Source: an uncultured Bacteroidales bacterium
GTDB lineage: Bacteria; Bacteroidota; Bacteroidia; Bacteroidales; Paludibacteraceae
DNA: 64,000 nt
Direction of reading: 5' to 3'
Assembly (NCBI GenBank): GCA_900318245.1
Contig: ONJT01000001.1
Coordinates: 62,001-126,000 of the forward strand
Shown: piece by piece, positions 33,402 through 41,475 of the stretch
Numbering within the stretch: position 1 is the first letter of the stretch
How the letters are laid out: every line of letters starts with the position of its first letter
Translations under genes and position numbers: made by a program
Notes under the pieces: model-generated
What the model saw: only the letters and a program-made list of their open reading frames with translations
Told to the model about the DNA's origin: nothing
Databases searched by the model: none

Positions 33402-36247
33402 TGCCGCAACATAATGACATATTACAACGGAGTTTCATCGACGCAGAGGCATTGGAAATGATTCGTAGTTACCATCTGGAGCCGGATGGGGAGTATGAAT
33501 TGCAGAAACGTCAAGATGACTATTATTTCACATTGATAAGTTCAATGTGCCAGTTGATGAAGGATTTGTTTGATGAAAATAAAGCGGGACAAGCAGAAGA
33601 GAATAGGGAGAAACTATTAGATATTGCGAAAGGCTTGTTATTGTATTCAGATCAGAATACACAAGAATTGTTTAACGGGGTTAATCAAGTTAATAATACA
33701 CTCTTTGTAGCTGCGATATACTATGTATGCCAGTATGAAGCTATAGCGAGTGTCGTATTAAAGTTGTTAAATATAAACGACCTCAAAACAGCAGCCGGAC
33801 GAAAGTTATTCTATATCATAAGCGTGCCCCCATTAAAAGAGACGTACGAAAAGTACGATGAGATACGTTTCGTAGATGAGTTCTTGAAAGACGGGGATAG
33901 CGCATACATAGAAAACGAGATAGCAAGATTAGAGCAACTGACCAAGGAGGATGGATTTGAAACGCTGCGTGAGTTCTTTGATTCGCAGATACTGATAGCA
34001 GTACTGAAGAAGTTTTTGAAGCACAATCTATGGACAACGTTAAAGGCTTGTGATGATACGACAGATTGGCATAATTATATCGACTACTCCAAATCGGTAA
34101 AGCGTATATTATCTTTTTTGCCATCACAAGAAGATGCTATAGAGAACGGATTGTTGACATATAATCGTTCGTTCTGTTTAGGAATGTCAACGAGTGCAGG
34201 AAAATCCTACATCACGGAATTGATCATCTATCAGGAATTAAATCGCAATCCTGGAACAAAGGTTTTATATTTGGCACCACTGCGTTCGTTGACAAGAGAA
34301 CTAAAGGATAGTTTTGGAGATTTTAGGGATAAACTGCATTATAAGGTCCGGTGCAATTACGGTGGACATGTAAGCGATTTGGGCGATGCGGGATTGGAGG
34401 AGGCAAGTTTGATTATCTCCACACCGGAAGCGTTTATGTCCGAGAACGTGTTTACAGCAGATTTTTCGTTGGTGATATGCGATGAAGGACAACTGATTGA
34501 CGATTTTAGTAGAGGTATTCCATATGAGTTATTACTGACGCGACTGAAACAACTTGAGAATATACGATTCTTATTCTTGTCGGCGATTATACCTAATTTG
34601 AGCGATGTTAATATATGGATGGGCGGAAAAGAAAATGAAGTGGGTGATAGTCGATATCGTCCGTGTCGTCAACGGTTAGGCGTGGTGAAGTACGAAAGAA
34701 AACAATGTCGAATAGAGATGTATGATGCTCAATACAATCATCCTATCTATTCGATACGATTGGAGGAAAAGATTCGAAAAAGTTGGGATAGAGCATCTAA
34801 ATGTGTGGCACTGGCAAAACAAGTCATGCAAGCCGGAACAGTAATGATCTACGCATATAAAAAAGAAGATTGCAAGAAACTATACGATAAGGTTTTAGAA
34901 AAAGGAATCAACTGCAATGGCGATCCAGCGAAATTAAAAAAGACATTAGAATATTGTGTGTATCAATTAGGAGCGGAGTTTGATTTAGTACGATGTCTAC
35001 AACAGGGTTTTGCGTATCATCATGGCAATCTGCCGCAAGACATCCGAGAGTGTGTTGAGGTATTGCTCGCAGGGAAAGCAATAAAGTTGATCATATGCAA
35101 TAACACATTAGCAGAAGGCGTTAATTTTCCTATACGGACGTTAATCCCAGCTTATCTAACAACGTATTATGATAGTAGAAAAAATACCAGTTTGCCAGTA
35201 GGTGCAGAAACATTAAAAAATGTTGTAGGACGAGTAGGAAGAGCTGGAAGAGAAATGTATGGTGCAATTCTCTTGCCTAAAGAAGACATGTTAGACAATA
35301 TATTACCCGCACTTCAGAACCGCATAGATAAGAAAGTAAATGGCAAATTATACGATTTTGTACACTCGTTAGAAGACATAAGCAAGTGGAACGAAGATGA
35401 GAGATTGGTTAGTGCCATCGATTATTCGATTATCAATAGTCGTGCGGCAGAGAAGATAGATGAAGTTGATCCTCAGAAATTAGCGGAGAATACATTTGCA
35501 TATGCGTTGGGAGATCAGGATGAGAAAGATTGGCTTATAACCATGTATAAAGAGCGCTACAATGTTATTAAGGAGCGATTCGATGAAAAAGGGTACAAGG
35601 CATATAAAACATCCGGCTTGTCTATCAGGGAAATTGATAAATTGTCAGAGAGAGTAGATGAGGGGCTGATAGGCGATTTGCGAGAGTACAGGGAAAGTGA
35701 TATGCCGGATATGGTGAAGCGATTGATAGGGATAGAGCGAGCCATGACAGCACCAGCAGGATATGAGGTAAGCACGCAAGAAATAGAACGGATAGGATTA
35801 GTAGCGGAGAAATGGATGAGCGGTAAAACGTACAAACATATAGCGGATGAATGTGGCATGAACGTGCAGGATGTGATACTTACAATTCATGGGATTATGA
35901 ATGAATTTGCGTACAAAGTGCAGTCGATTTTGACCTATTTGATGGAGATGTACGAGATTACTAATGAGAAATTGATGAATATTCCGGTATATATGCAGCA
36001 TGGCATTTGTAATGAGTTCATGAAATATTTGCAGTCCATGAAATTGGCAGACAGAATGGCAGTGCATGCGTTAGATTATGTGGTTAAGAAAAAAGAATGG
36101 GAAAGCGATGCTTACTTAGGGATTGTTACCGCATTGAGAATGCCACATAATAAGGTTGAAGAGGAGTATATAATGCCAATGCCGATCCCAGAATTGGTGA
36201 AGGAGAAAATCCACAGATGGATGAATCATAGATTGCTAATACAATAA
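33401..36247 (+). CDS. hamB: HamB, helicase subunit of Hachiman defence
   Basis: 948 residues from GTG 33401; this start is chosen because it overlaps the hamA stop, whereas a longer TTG form would overlap hamA by 70 bases. Superfamily 2 helicase motifs: GMSTSAGKS (261-269, Walker A), DEGQ (361-364, Walker B), SAI near 388, and VGRVGRAGR (609-617, motif VI). A C-terminal region of 300 residues is specific to HamB-like proteins. In Hachiman it surveys DNA and controls HamA. Adjacent small genes flank the pair. Confidence 0.88.
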   Translation: MPQHNDILQRSFIDAEALEMIRSYHLEPDGEYELQKRQDDYYFTLISSMCQLMKDLFDENKAGQAEENREKLLDIAKGLLLYSDQNTQELFNGVNQVNNTLFVAAIYYVCQYEAIASVVLKLLNINDLKTAAGRKLFYIISVPPLKETYEKYDEIRFVDEFLKDGDSAYIENEIARLEQLTKEDGFETLREFFDSQILIAVLKKFLKHNLWTTLKACDDTTDWHNYIDYSKSVKRILSFLPSQEDAIENGLLTYNRSFCLGMSTSAGKSYITELIIYQELNRNPGTKVLYLAPLRSLTRELKDSFGDFRDKLHYKVRCNYGGHVSDLGDAGLEEASLIISTPEAFMSENVFTADFSLVICDEGQLIDDFSRGIPYELLLTRLKQLENIRFLFLSAIIPNLSDVNIWMGGKENEVGDSRYRPCRQRLGVVKYERKQCRIEMYDAQYNHPIYSIRLEEKIRKSWDRASKCVALAKQVMQAGTVMIYAYKKEDCKKLYDKVLEKGINCNGDPAKLKKTLEYCVYQLGAEFDLVRCLQQGFAYHHGNLPQDIRECVEVLLAGKAIKLIICNNTLAEGVNFPIRTLIPAYLTTYYDSRKNTSLPVGAETLKNVVGRVGRAGREMYGAILLPKEDMLDNILPALQNRIDKKVNGKLYDFVHSLEDISKWNEDERLVSAIDYSIINSRAAEKIDEVDPQKLAENTFAYALGDQDEKDWLITMYKERYNVIKERFDEKGYKAYKTSGLSIREIDKLSERVDEGLIGDLREYRESDMPDMVKRLIGIERAMTAPAGYEVSTQEIERIGLVAEKWMSGKTYKHIADECGMNVQDVILTIHGIMNEFAYKVQSILTYLMEMYEITNEKLMNIPVYMQHGICNEFMKYLQSMKLADRMAVHALDYVVKKKEWESDAYLGIVTALRMPHNKVEEEYIMPMPIPELVKEKIHRWMNHRLLIQ

Positions 36248-36250
36248 GTT

Positions 36251-36685
36251 ATGCTGAACGGGAATAAAAGATGCTTTAAAGTGAACGGACTGAGTCCGTT
36301 GGAGAGAGACCTGATTTATGCTTATCTGCAAGGAGCGGTATATCGGAGATGTAATCAAGAGCCGAATGACTGGTTCGCGGCGAAGCACTTGGTAGGAGAG
36401 CAGAATCACCAATGGGAAGGGACTCCTCTGATAGTGGTGTATGAGCATTATAGAGCAACTAATCCGAATAAGAGTAAACGTTATGCTGAAAAACAGGCAG
36501 CGAAAGCGATTGGACATATGTTAAAGCGTGTGATTGTGGATGACAAACGAACGTTTGATACTAGTATTCGAGCGAGAGTGCGGCATTACAAATGGACAGG
36601 GGCAGAGGATAACACAAAGACACCGAACTGGCAGAGATCGGCAGCGAAGTGGTATCAGGATTTGCGGATGATGGCCGGGTGTTGA
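36251..36685 (+). CDS. Small companion gene behind Hachiman
   Basis: 144 residues, three bases after hamB, so almost surely translated with it. Basic, Trp- and His-rich, with no membrane segment. The pattern DWFAAKHLVGEQNHQWEG near residues 40-57 has no family I recognise. Hachiman is described as a two-gene system; a gene this tightly coupled may be an accessory or regulatory protein of this variant. Confidence 0.55.
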   Translation: MLNGNKRCFKVNGLSPLERDLIYAYLQGAVYRRCNQEPNDWFAAKHLVGEQNHQWEGTPLIVVYEHYRATNPNKSKRYAEKQAAKAIGHMLKRVIVDDKRTFDTSIRARVRHYKWTGAEDNTKTPNWQRSAAKWYQDLRMMAGC

Positions 36686-36686
36686 T

Positions 36687-36705
36687 TCCGGCATGAGATG
36701 CCGGA
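36687..36705 (+). promoter_or_regulatory. Hairpin in the leader of the second glycan block
   Basis: TCCGGCAT-GAG-ATGCCGGA followed by CTAATAAACGAAAAGA. A similar hairpin plus GATAATAGACGAAAGA stands at 39726-39743 before the DUF354 gene, so the motif may be a shared leader element. Confidence 0.5.
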
Positions 36706-36760
36706 CTAATAAACGAAAAGACAATCCGGATTTAATCCAGGACAAAAAAAGAAAGATAAT

Positions 36761-37693
36761 ATGAGAGTATTGATAGTTTGTAGTTACAAGCCTCAGATGC
36801 CGGAGGGATGTGTACCGTTTATACGCGAGCAAGTGGAGGCTTTGCGAACTCAAGGCTGTGAGTGTGAATACTATCACATAAAAGGCAAAGGTTTGCTTGG
36901 TTATTTGCGCGAGATTTCGGGATTGAGGAAGAAGATTAGTGAGTGGAAGCCAGATGTGGTGCATGCGCACTATGGGTTGTCGTGTTTGTTGGCGAATCTG
37001 GCGACGAGACGTGTGCCGGTGGTGAGTACGTATCACGGCTCGGATATCAACGAACCGAAAGTGTTGCCGTTTTCCAAATTGGCAATATGGCTTTCGGCGT
37101 GGAATATCTTTGTGAGTAAACGGAATGTCGATATCGCTCAACCTAAGAAACATTGGTCGCTGATTCCCTGTGGAGTTGCGTTGAGTGATGAGCAATTGCA
37201 ATCACGAACCGAATCACGCAAAGCTTTAGGGTGGAAGTTAGACGAGAAAAAGGTGCTGTTTGCAGGGGCGCTTGATAATGCAGTCAAAGATCCGGAACTG
37301 GCAAAAGCATCTGTTACTTTGCTCAATGGAGTGGAACTCATCGAACTCAAAGGCTACAACCGTCAGCAAGTGAATGCCCTCATGTGTGCTTCCAATTGCC
37401 TCCTAATGACTTCCCGAACCGAAGGTTCACCACAAGTAATCAAAGAAGCGATGGCGTGTGGTTGCCCGATAGTGAGTGTGGATGTTGGCGATGTGGCAGA
37501 GCGAACCGAAGGAGTGAACGGATGTTATGTCGTTCCACTTCGTGAACCCGAGGACATTGCTGACGCATTGGAGAGGGCTATTGCGTTTGAGGGAAAGACT
37601 AATGGGCGTGAGAAGATACTTGAATACGGATTGACCAATGAGTTAGTAGCAAAGAAGATAATTAAGATATATGGAGATATTATCAAACAATAG
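36761..37693 (+). CDS. Glycosyltransferase family 4
   Basis: 310 residues with a GT-B layout. N-terminal domain: VCSYKPQMPEGCVPF, then HAHYGLSCLLAN near 66-77 and YHGSDIN near 89-95. C-terminal domain: VLFAGALDN near 164 and the donor-binding SRTEGSPQVIKEAMACGCPIV near 221-241 in which two Glu residues contact the nucleotide sugar. It starts the second glycan block and its end overlaps the next gene by 23 bases. Confidence 0.92.
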   Translation: MRVLIVCSYKPQMPEGCVPFIREQVEALRTQGCECEYYHIKGKGLLGYLREISGLRKKISEWKPDVVHAHYGLSCLLANLATRRVPVVSTYHGSDINEPKVLPFSKLAIWLSAWNIFVSKRNVDIAQPKKHWSLIPCGVALSDEQLQSRTESRKALGWKLDEKKVLFAGALDNAVKDPELAKASVTLLNGVELIELKGYNRQQVNALMCASNCLLMTSRTEGSPQVIKEAMACGCPIVSVDVGDVAERTEGVNGCYVVPLREPEDIADALERAIAFEGKTNGREKILEYGLTNELVAKKIIKIYGDIIKQ

Positions 37694-38699
37694 CATTGAT
37701 AGAGCCCAATGGGAAGCATTCGTTGCTTCGCATCCGAAAGGGAATGTGTTCCAAACGCCGCAGATGTTTGATGTCTATCAGCAGACTCCCGGATATGTGC
37801 CGCAAGTGATTGCACTTGAGCAGGATAAGCAGATGGTGGGGCTCATGATGTGGGTCGTGATGCGAGAAAAAGGACTCAAAGCACGGTTCTCGGCTCGATC
37901 CATCATTCAAGGGGCTCCGTTGGCAAAAGATGACAAGCCGGAGTACATCATCGCATTGCTCGAAGCATACGAACAGATGCGGGACAAAGGTGTGATCTAC
38001 ACCCAAGTACGGAACCATTTTGAGATGCTGACAGTCAATGATGCGTTTCAGCAATGCGGGTATCGGTTTACGTCGCATCTGAACTTCATCATCACGCTGG
38101 ACAACGAAGAAGATGTGTGGAACCGTATCGGCAAGGGACGCATCAAGCAGATAAAGAAAGCGCAGAAGAACGGGTTGTACGTAGATGTGTACGAACCCGG
38201 ACAGATAACAGATGAACTGATAGCGCAGGGGTACGAAGTTATCCGTTCCGTCTATCAGCGTGCCGGGTTGCCATTGACGGATCTGGAGCAGATAAAAGCG
38301 ACGAACAAACAAAAGCTATTGGTGGTGTTCGTGGTGCGGAACGCAGAAGGAGAGATGCTCGGTTGTCGGTTCGGTTTGCTGTACCGCGATTCGATATACG
38401 GATGGTATGCGGGGAGTTTCAGCCAGTACTACAGTCTCTTCCCAAATGATATCCTCATCTGGGAAACACTCCGTTGGGGCATCCGCAAGGGGTACAAGAC
38501 ATTTGACTATGGAGGAGCCGGAGAACCGAACAAGCCGTACGGGGTACGTGCGTTTAAACAGCAGATGGGAGGCGCGTTGGTGAATTTTGGTCGGTACGAG
38601 AAGATCCATCGTCCTGCGTTGTTTAAAATAGGCGTAATGGGCATTAAAATGATGCGGATAGCAAAACCCTTGCGGGGGGGGGGGGTAAAATCCTTGTAA
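37671..38699 (+). CDS. FemAB/GNAT-like aminoacyl- or acyltransferase, first copy
   Basis: 342 residues. A FemAB-type double GNAT fold: GNVFQTPQMFDVY near 24-36, GRIKQIKKAQKNGL near 158-171, and DYGGAGEPNKPYGVRAFKQ near 281-299, the last typical of Bacteroidetes lipid II:glycine-like transferases found in glycan loci. Its final residues RGGGVKSL come from reading through a run of 12 G (38674-38685). With 11 G the protein would end GGG-stop; with 10 or 13 G it would continue in frame into the next FemAB-like gene. Confidence 0.82.
   Translation: MEILSNNSIDRAQWEAFVASHPKGNVFQTPQMFDVYQQTPGYVPQVIALEQDKQMVGLMMWVVMREKGLKARFSARSIIQGAPLAKDDKPEYIIALLEAYEQMRDKGVIYTQVRNHFEMLTVNDAFQQCGYRFTSHLNFIITLDNEEDVWNRIGKGRIKQIKKAQKNGLYVDVYEPGQITDELIAQGYEVIRSVYQRAGLPLTDLEQIKATNKQKLLVVFVVRNAEGEMLGCRFGLLYRDSIYGWYAGSFSQYYSLFPNDILIWETLRWGIRKGYKTFDYGGAGEPNKPYGVRAFKQQMGGALVNFGRYEKIHRPALFKIGVMGIKMMRIAKPLRGGGVKSL
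38674..38685 (+). repeat. Poly-G tract, 12 G, at the junction of two FemAB-like genes
   Basis: A homopolymer of this length is prone to slipped-strand mispairing. It controls whether the upstream protein ends here or fuses to the downstream homologue. Confidence 0.9.
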
Positions 38700-38719
38700 A
38701 TGAAGAGATTAACGAAGCG

Positions 38720-39691
38720 TTGTGGCGCGAGTTTGTGGCTGAACATCCGTTAGGAACGGTGTTCCATACACCGGAGATGTGGAAGGTATATGGGGTAACG
38801 GAAAACGTGAAGCCTTTGGCGATAGCAGTAGAAGTAGAGGGGCATGTGGTTGGGGTGCTGTTAGCGCAAATCATGTGGAATGGAGGAACGATAGGGAAAC
38901 CGTTAACTGGAAGGAGCATTATAACCGGAGGACCATTGGCGATAGATAATGATGAGGAAGTGCTGGAGATGCTGATGGAAGCATATCGGGAGAGGTTGCC
39001 GAAATGGGTAGTGTACTCCGAAATACGGCCGATTTATCCTATTGACGAGTTAATGAATGAGAGAGTTAATGAGTTAAAGAGATGGAAGAGAGTGGGGCAT
39101 TATAACCTGGTGATGCGGGTGGATAAGAGTGAGGAGGAGCTATGGAACGGGATGCACAAAGAACGGAGACGGAACGTGGGACAAGCAGAGAAAGCAGGAT
39201 TGCGGTTCGAGGAAGTGACAGAGGCTGCGGGACGGAGAGAAGTGGTGGCATTACTGCGGAAGACATACGAACGGAAGCATGTACCGATGGCTGATGACAG
39301 TCTGTTTGCGCGGTTGACGGAGATAATGCCGGAATTTGTGCGGTTCTTTGCGGCATACAAAGAGGACAAGATGATAGCAGGGCAGATACGATTGGGGTAC
39401 AAGGACCTGTTATACGCTTGGTACGCGGGGAGCGATGAGGACTATTTCAAGCTTCGGCCGAATGACTTCACGATGTGGAACGTGATCCGATGGGCACATG
39501 AGAAGGGGTATAAGGAGTTTGATTTTGGTGGAGGAGGCGAGCCGGGGAAGGCGTATGGAGTGAGGGATTATAAGTTGAAGTATGGGTGCGAGATGTTTGA
39601 TTATGGGAGGTATGTTTGGGCGCATAGGCCGGTGACGTATTGGGCTGCGGCAAAGGCTTACGCGTTGTATCATCGGATTAAGGGGAAGTAG
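38720..39691 (+). CDS. FemAB/GNAT-like transferase, second copy, start uncertain
   Basis: 323 residues if initiated at TTG 38720. Homologous to the preceding protein along its length (GTVFHTPEMWKVY, ERRRNVGQAEKAG, DFGGGGEPGKAYGVRDYK). The residues that match the start of the first copy (KILVNEEINEALW) lie upstream of the TTG, in a frame that comes out of the poly-G tract without any ATG, GTG or TTG. So the natural N-terminus is available only as a fusion with the first gene, when the tract has 10 or 13 G. Residues from MNERVNELK (near 112) derive from a low-complexity insert. Confidence 0.78.
   Translation: MWREFVAEHPLGTVFHTPEMWKVYGVTENVKPLAIAVEVEGHVVGVLLAQIMWNGGTIGKPLTGRSIITGGPLAIDNDEEVLEMLMEAYRERLPKWVVYSEIRPIYPIDELMNERVNELKRWKRVGHYNLVMRVDKSEEELWNGMHKERRRNVGQAEKAGLRFEEVTEAAGRREVVALLRKTYERKHVPMADDSLFARLTEIMPEFVRFFAAYKEDKMIAGQIRLGYKDLLYAWYAGSDEDYFKLRPNDFTMWNVIRWAHEKGYKEFDFGGGGEPGKAYGVRDYKLKYGCEMFDYGRYVWAHRPVTYWAAAKAYALYHRIKGK
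39047..39079 (+). repeat. In-frame GAGTTAATGA repeat in the second FemAB-like gene
   Basis: GAGTTAATGA occurs at 39047-39056 and 39063-39072 with further GTTAA units. The corresponding protein segment is absent from the first copy, so it appears inserted. Confidence 0.55.
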
Positions 39692-39725
39692 ATTAAATCA
39701 AAAAAATATACAAAAAATAATTATT

Positions 39726-39743
39726 TCCGCATCCCATGCGGGA
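39726..39743 (+). promoter_or_regulatory. Hairpin in the leader of the DUF354 gene
   Basis: TCCGCAT-CCC-ATGCGGGA followed by TAATAGACGAAAGAAG, related to the hairpin at 36687-36705. Confidence 0.5.
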
Positions 39744-39762
39744 TAATAGACGAAAGAAGAAG

Positions 39763-41007
39763 ATGAGAGTTTGGATAGATATATATCATGTGCCGCAGTT
39801 TAATTTTTATGTGGCGATGATGAAGGAGTTGGTGGCACGGGGACATGAGGTGCTGCTGACAGTGCTGGACAGAGGTAAGACGGTGAAGATAGCACGGACG
39901 GACCTGGAGCGGATGGGCCTGCTGGGTAATGGTGTGCAGGTGTTTGCAGTCGGGAAGCACAAGATGACGAAATGGTCGGTGCTATGGGATGCGAACATTT
40001 GCAGGCTGGTGGAGCTGGGGCAGTGGAGACGGAAACACAAGGTGGATGTGTGCCTGACGAACGGATTTCAGGCGGCAGTGTGGAGTAAGGTTTACGGCAA
40101 TCCGTGCTACACGTTCGGGGATGATCCGGACACGTTCGACTATTGGCCGAAAGTGTGGTTTGCGACGAAAGTGCATTTCTGCCTGGTGGATAAGCAGTAC
40201 ATAGACGGGAACGGACGGGAACTAGCGGCGTCGGTTGACGTGACACGGTGTATGAAAGAATGGGCGTATCTCAATCCTCGGACTTTCGTTCCGAAGGTGG
40301 AGGTACTAGAGAAATATGGGGTGAAGCCGAAGGAATACATGTTCTTACGCGAGGTGAGTGTCGGGACGATCAACTATGCCGGACAAGCAAGCGGGGCTAT
40401 ATTGGGAATAAAGGATATGATACCCATGGACATGCGAGTGCTCTTTTCGCTGGAGGAGAAGAAGCGGCGAGACGAATATCCGGCTGATTGGATTCTGCTG
40501 CAGGAGCCGATAGAGGATATACACAGCCTGATATACTATGCGGCGGGGTTGGTGTCGTCGGGTGATTCGATGGCGCGCGAAGCTGCGCTGTTAGGCGTAC
40601 CGTCGTACTATCTGGGGATACGGTACTCGATGCCTGCTAATGCGGCGGCGAGCAAGGTGGCGAGTTTGCAGAATCAGCGGACGATGGGGTTTGAGGAGTG
40701 GATCAAGGAGTATATAGAGAGTAAACCAAAAACGCAGGATTCACAATCGCCCGAAGACGATTCCCTATTAACGTCTCCTTACTCTGCTCATGAGCAAGCT
40801 CCTGGACAGACTAATGATCCGTCAATAGTCGCAGATGCTCTGCTGAATCCTTTACAAAAACAAACCAAAAATGCCAAAAACGGCCATGCGGGTGAGAACG
40901 TAATAGAACAGCGCATGAAACAGCAACAGGAGTTACGCGCAAGGATCGACGCAGAGTTCATCGACATCAACGCTTATATGCTTGCGCTTGTTGAGAATAA
41001 TATGTAA
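39763..41007 (+). CDS. DUF354-family glycosyltransferase-like protein
   Basis: 414 residues from ATG 39763. MRVWIDIYHVPQFNF and the following EVLLTV match the start of DUF354 proteins, which have a GT-B fold close to UDP-GlcNAc 2-epimerase and MurG; VSSGDSMAREAALLGVPSYY near 262-281 is the donor-side motif. Residues 320-385 are a low-complexity Gln, Ser, Pro and Asn-rich linker before a helical tail, not normal for the family and possibly a recent insertion. It belongs to the second glycan block. Confidence 0.82.
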   Translation: MRVWIDIYHVPQFNFYVAMMKELVARGHEVLLTVLDRGKTVKIARTDLERMGLLGNGVQVFAVGKHKMTKWSVLWDANICRLVELGQWRRKHKVDVCLTNGFQAAVWSKVYGNPCYTFGDDPDTFDYWPKVWFATKVHFCLVDKQYIDGNGRELAASVDVTRCMKEWAYLNPRTFVPKVEVLEKYGVKPKEYMFLREVSVGTINYAGQASGAILGIKDMIPMDMRVLFSLEEKKRRDEYPADWILLQEPIEDIHSLIYYAAGLVSSGDSMAREAALLGVPSYYLGIRYSMPANAAASKVASLQNQRTMGFEEWIKEYIESKPKTQDSQSPEDDSLLTSPYSAHEQAPGQTNDPSIVADALLNPLQKQTKNAKNGHAGENVIEQRMKQQQELRARIDAEFIDINAYMLALVENNM

Positions 41008-41032
41008 TCAAAAAAGAAAACAAAAAAAATAA

Positions 41033-41155
41033 CATTAAAGAGAAATAGAACTTGCAGTTCTTTGAGTCTTGGTTTCAAATAGCCACTTATAAATAAATTT
41101 ACAGATGCCTATTCGTAACAAATCCTCACATCAAGGATGACATTTCTATTTAATG
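41033..41155 (-). ncRNA. Structured repeat element, copy D (reverse strand)
   Basis: Outer arms CATTAAAGAGAAAT (41033-41046) and ATTTCTATTTAATG (41142-41155) pair with one G-U. Read on the minus strand: hairpin 1 CATC-CTT-GATG (41129-41139), core TGTAAATTTATTTATAAGTGG (about 41081-41101), hairpin 2 GAACT-GCA-AGTTC (41048-41060). Hairpin 2 keeps its pairing although two base pairs differ from copies A and B. Most of the gap 41008-41475 is this element and A/T-rich flanks with the tail CTTTTTTGATTACATA. Confidence 0.75.
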
Positions 41156-41351
41156 TCAAAAATACAAAAAATACATTCTTATCTTCTTACTTGTAGCCCA
41201 AAACATCCCCAAATGGACCCAAAATTCTTATTTAGAAGATAACCAAAAAAACAGGTAAAAAAATATACAAAAAACAGTCAAAAAAGATTAAAGAAAAATA
41301 TTTTTATTCCTTACAAAATACAAATAAATTTGCATTTTTTCAGTTTAAAAC

Positions 41352-41382
41352 TTGTGTATTCCGAATAAAAGCAGTATCTTTG
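41352..41382 (+). promoter_or_regulatory. Promoter of the DUF4143 ATPase
   Basis: TTG at 41352-41354, 20-base spacer, TATCTTTG at 41375-41382. Confidence 0.7.
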
Positions 41383-41394
41383 CAGTGTGAAATG

Positions 41395-41475
41395 TTGGAA
41401 AAGTATCAAAAATAGTGCTAAAACATATTGGAAAAGTCACATAAACAGGTGTTAAACGTATTGGAAAAGTCACAT
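41395..41475 (+). repeat. 33-base tandem repeat at the start of the ATPase gene
   Basis: TTGGAAAAGT begins units at 41395, 41428 and 41461, exactly 33 bases apart; units 2 and 3 also share CACATA. The third runs into the ATG at 41476. Being 11 codons long, the units could add LEKSHKQVLNV-type residues if a TTG is used. Confidence 0.75.

Noticed and set aside
41395..41475. CRISPR array
   Set aside because: The repeats are 33-base tandem units without variable spacers and run into a gene; no cas genes in the window.
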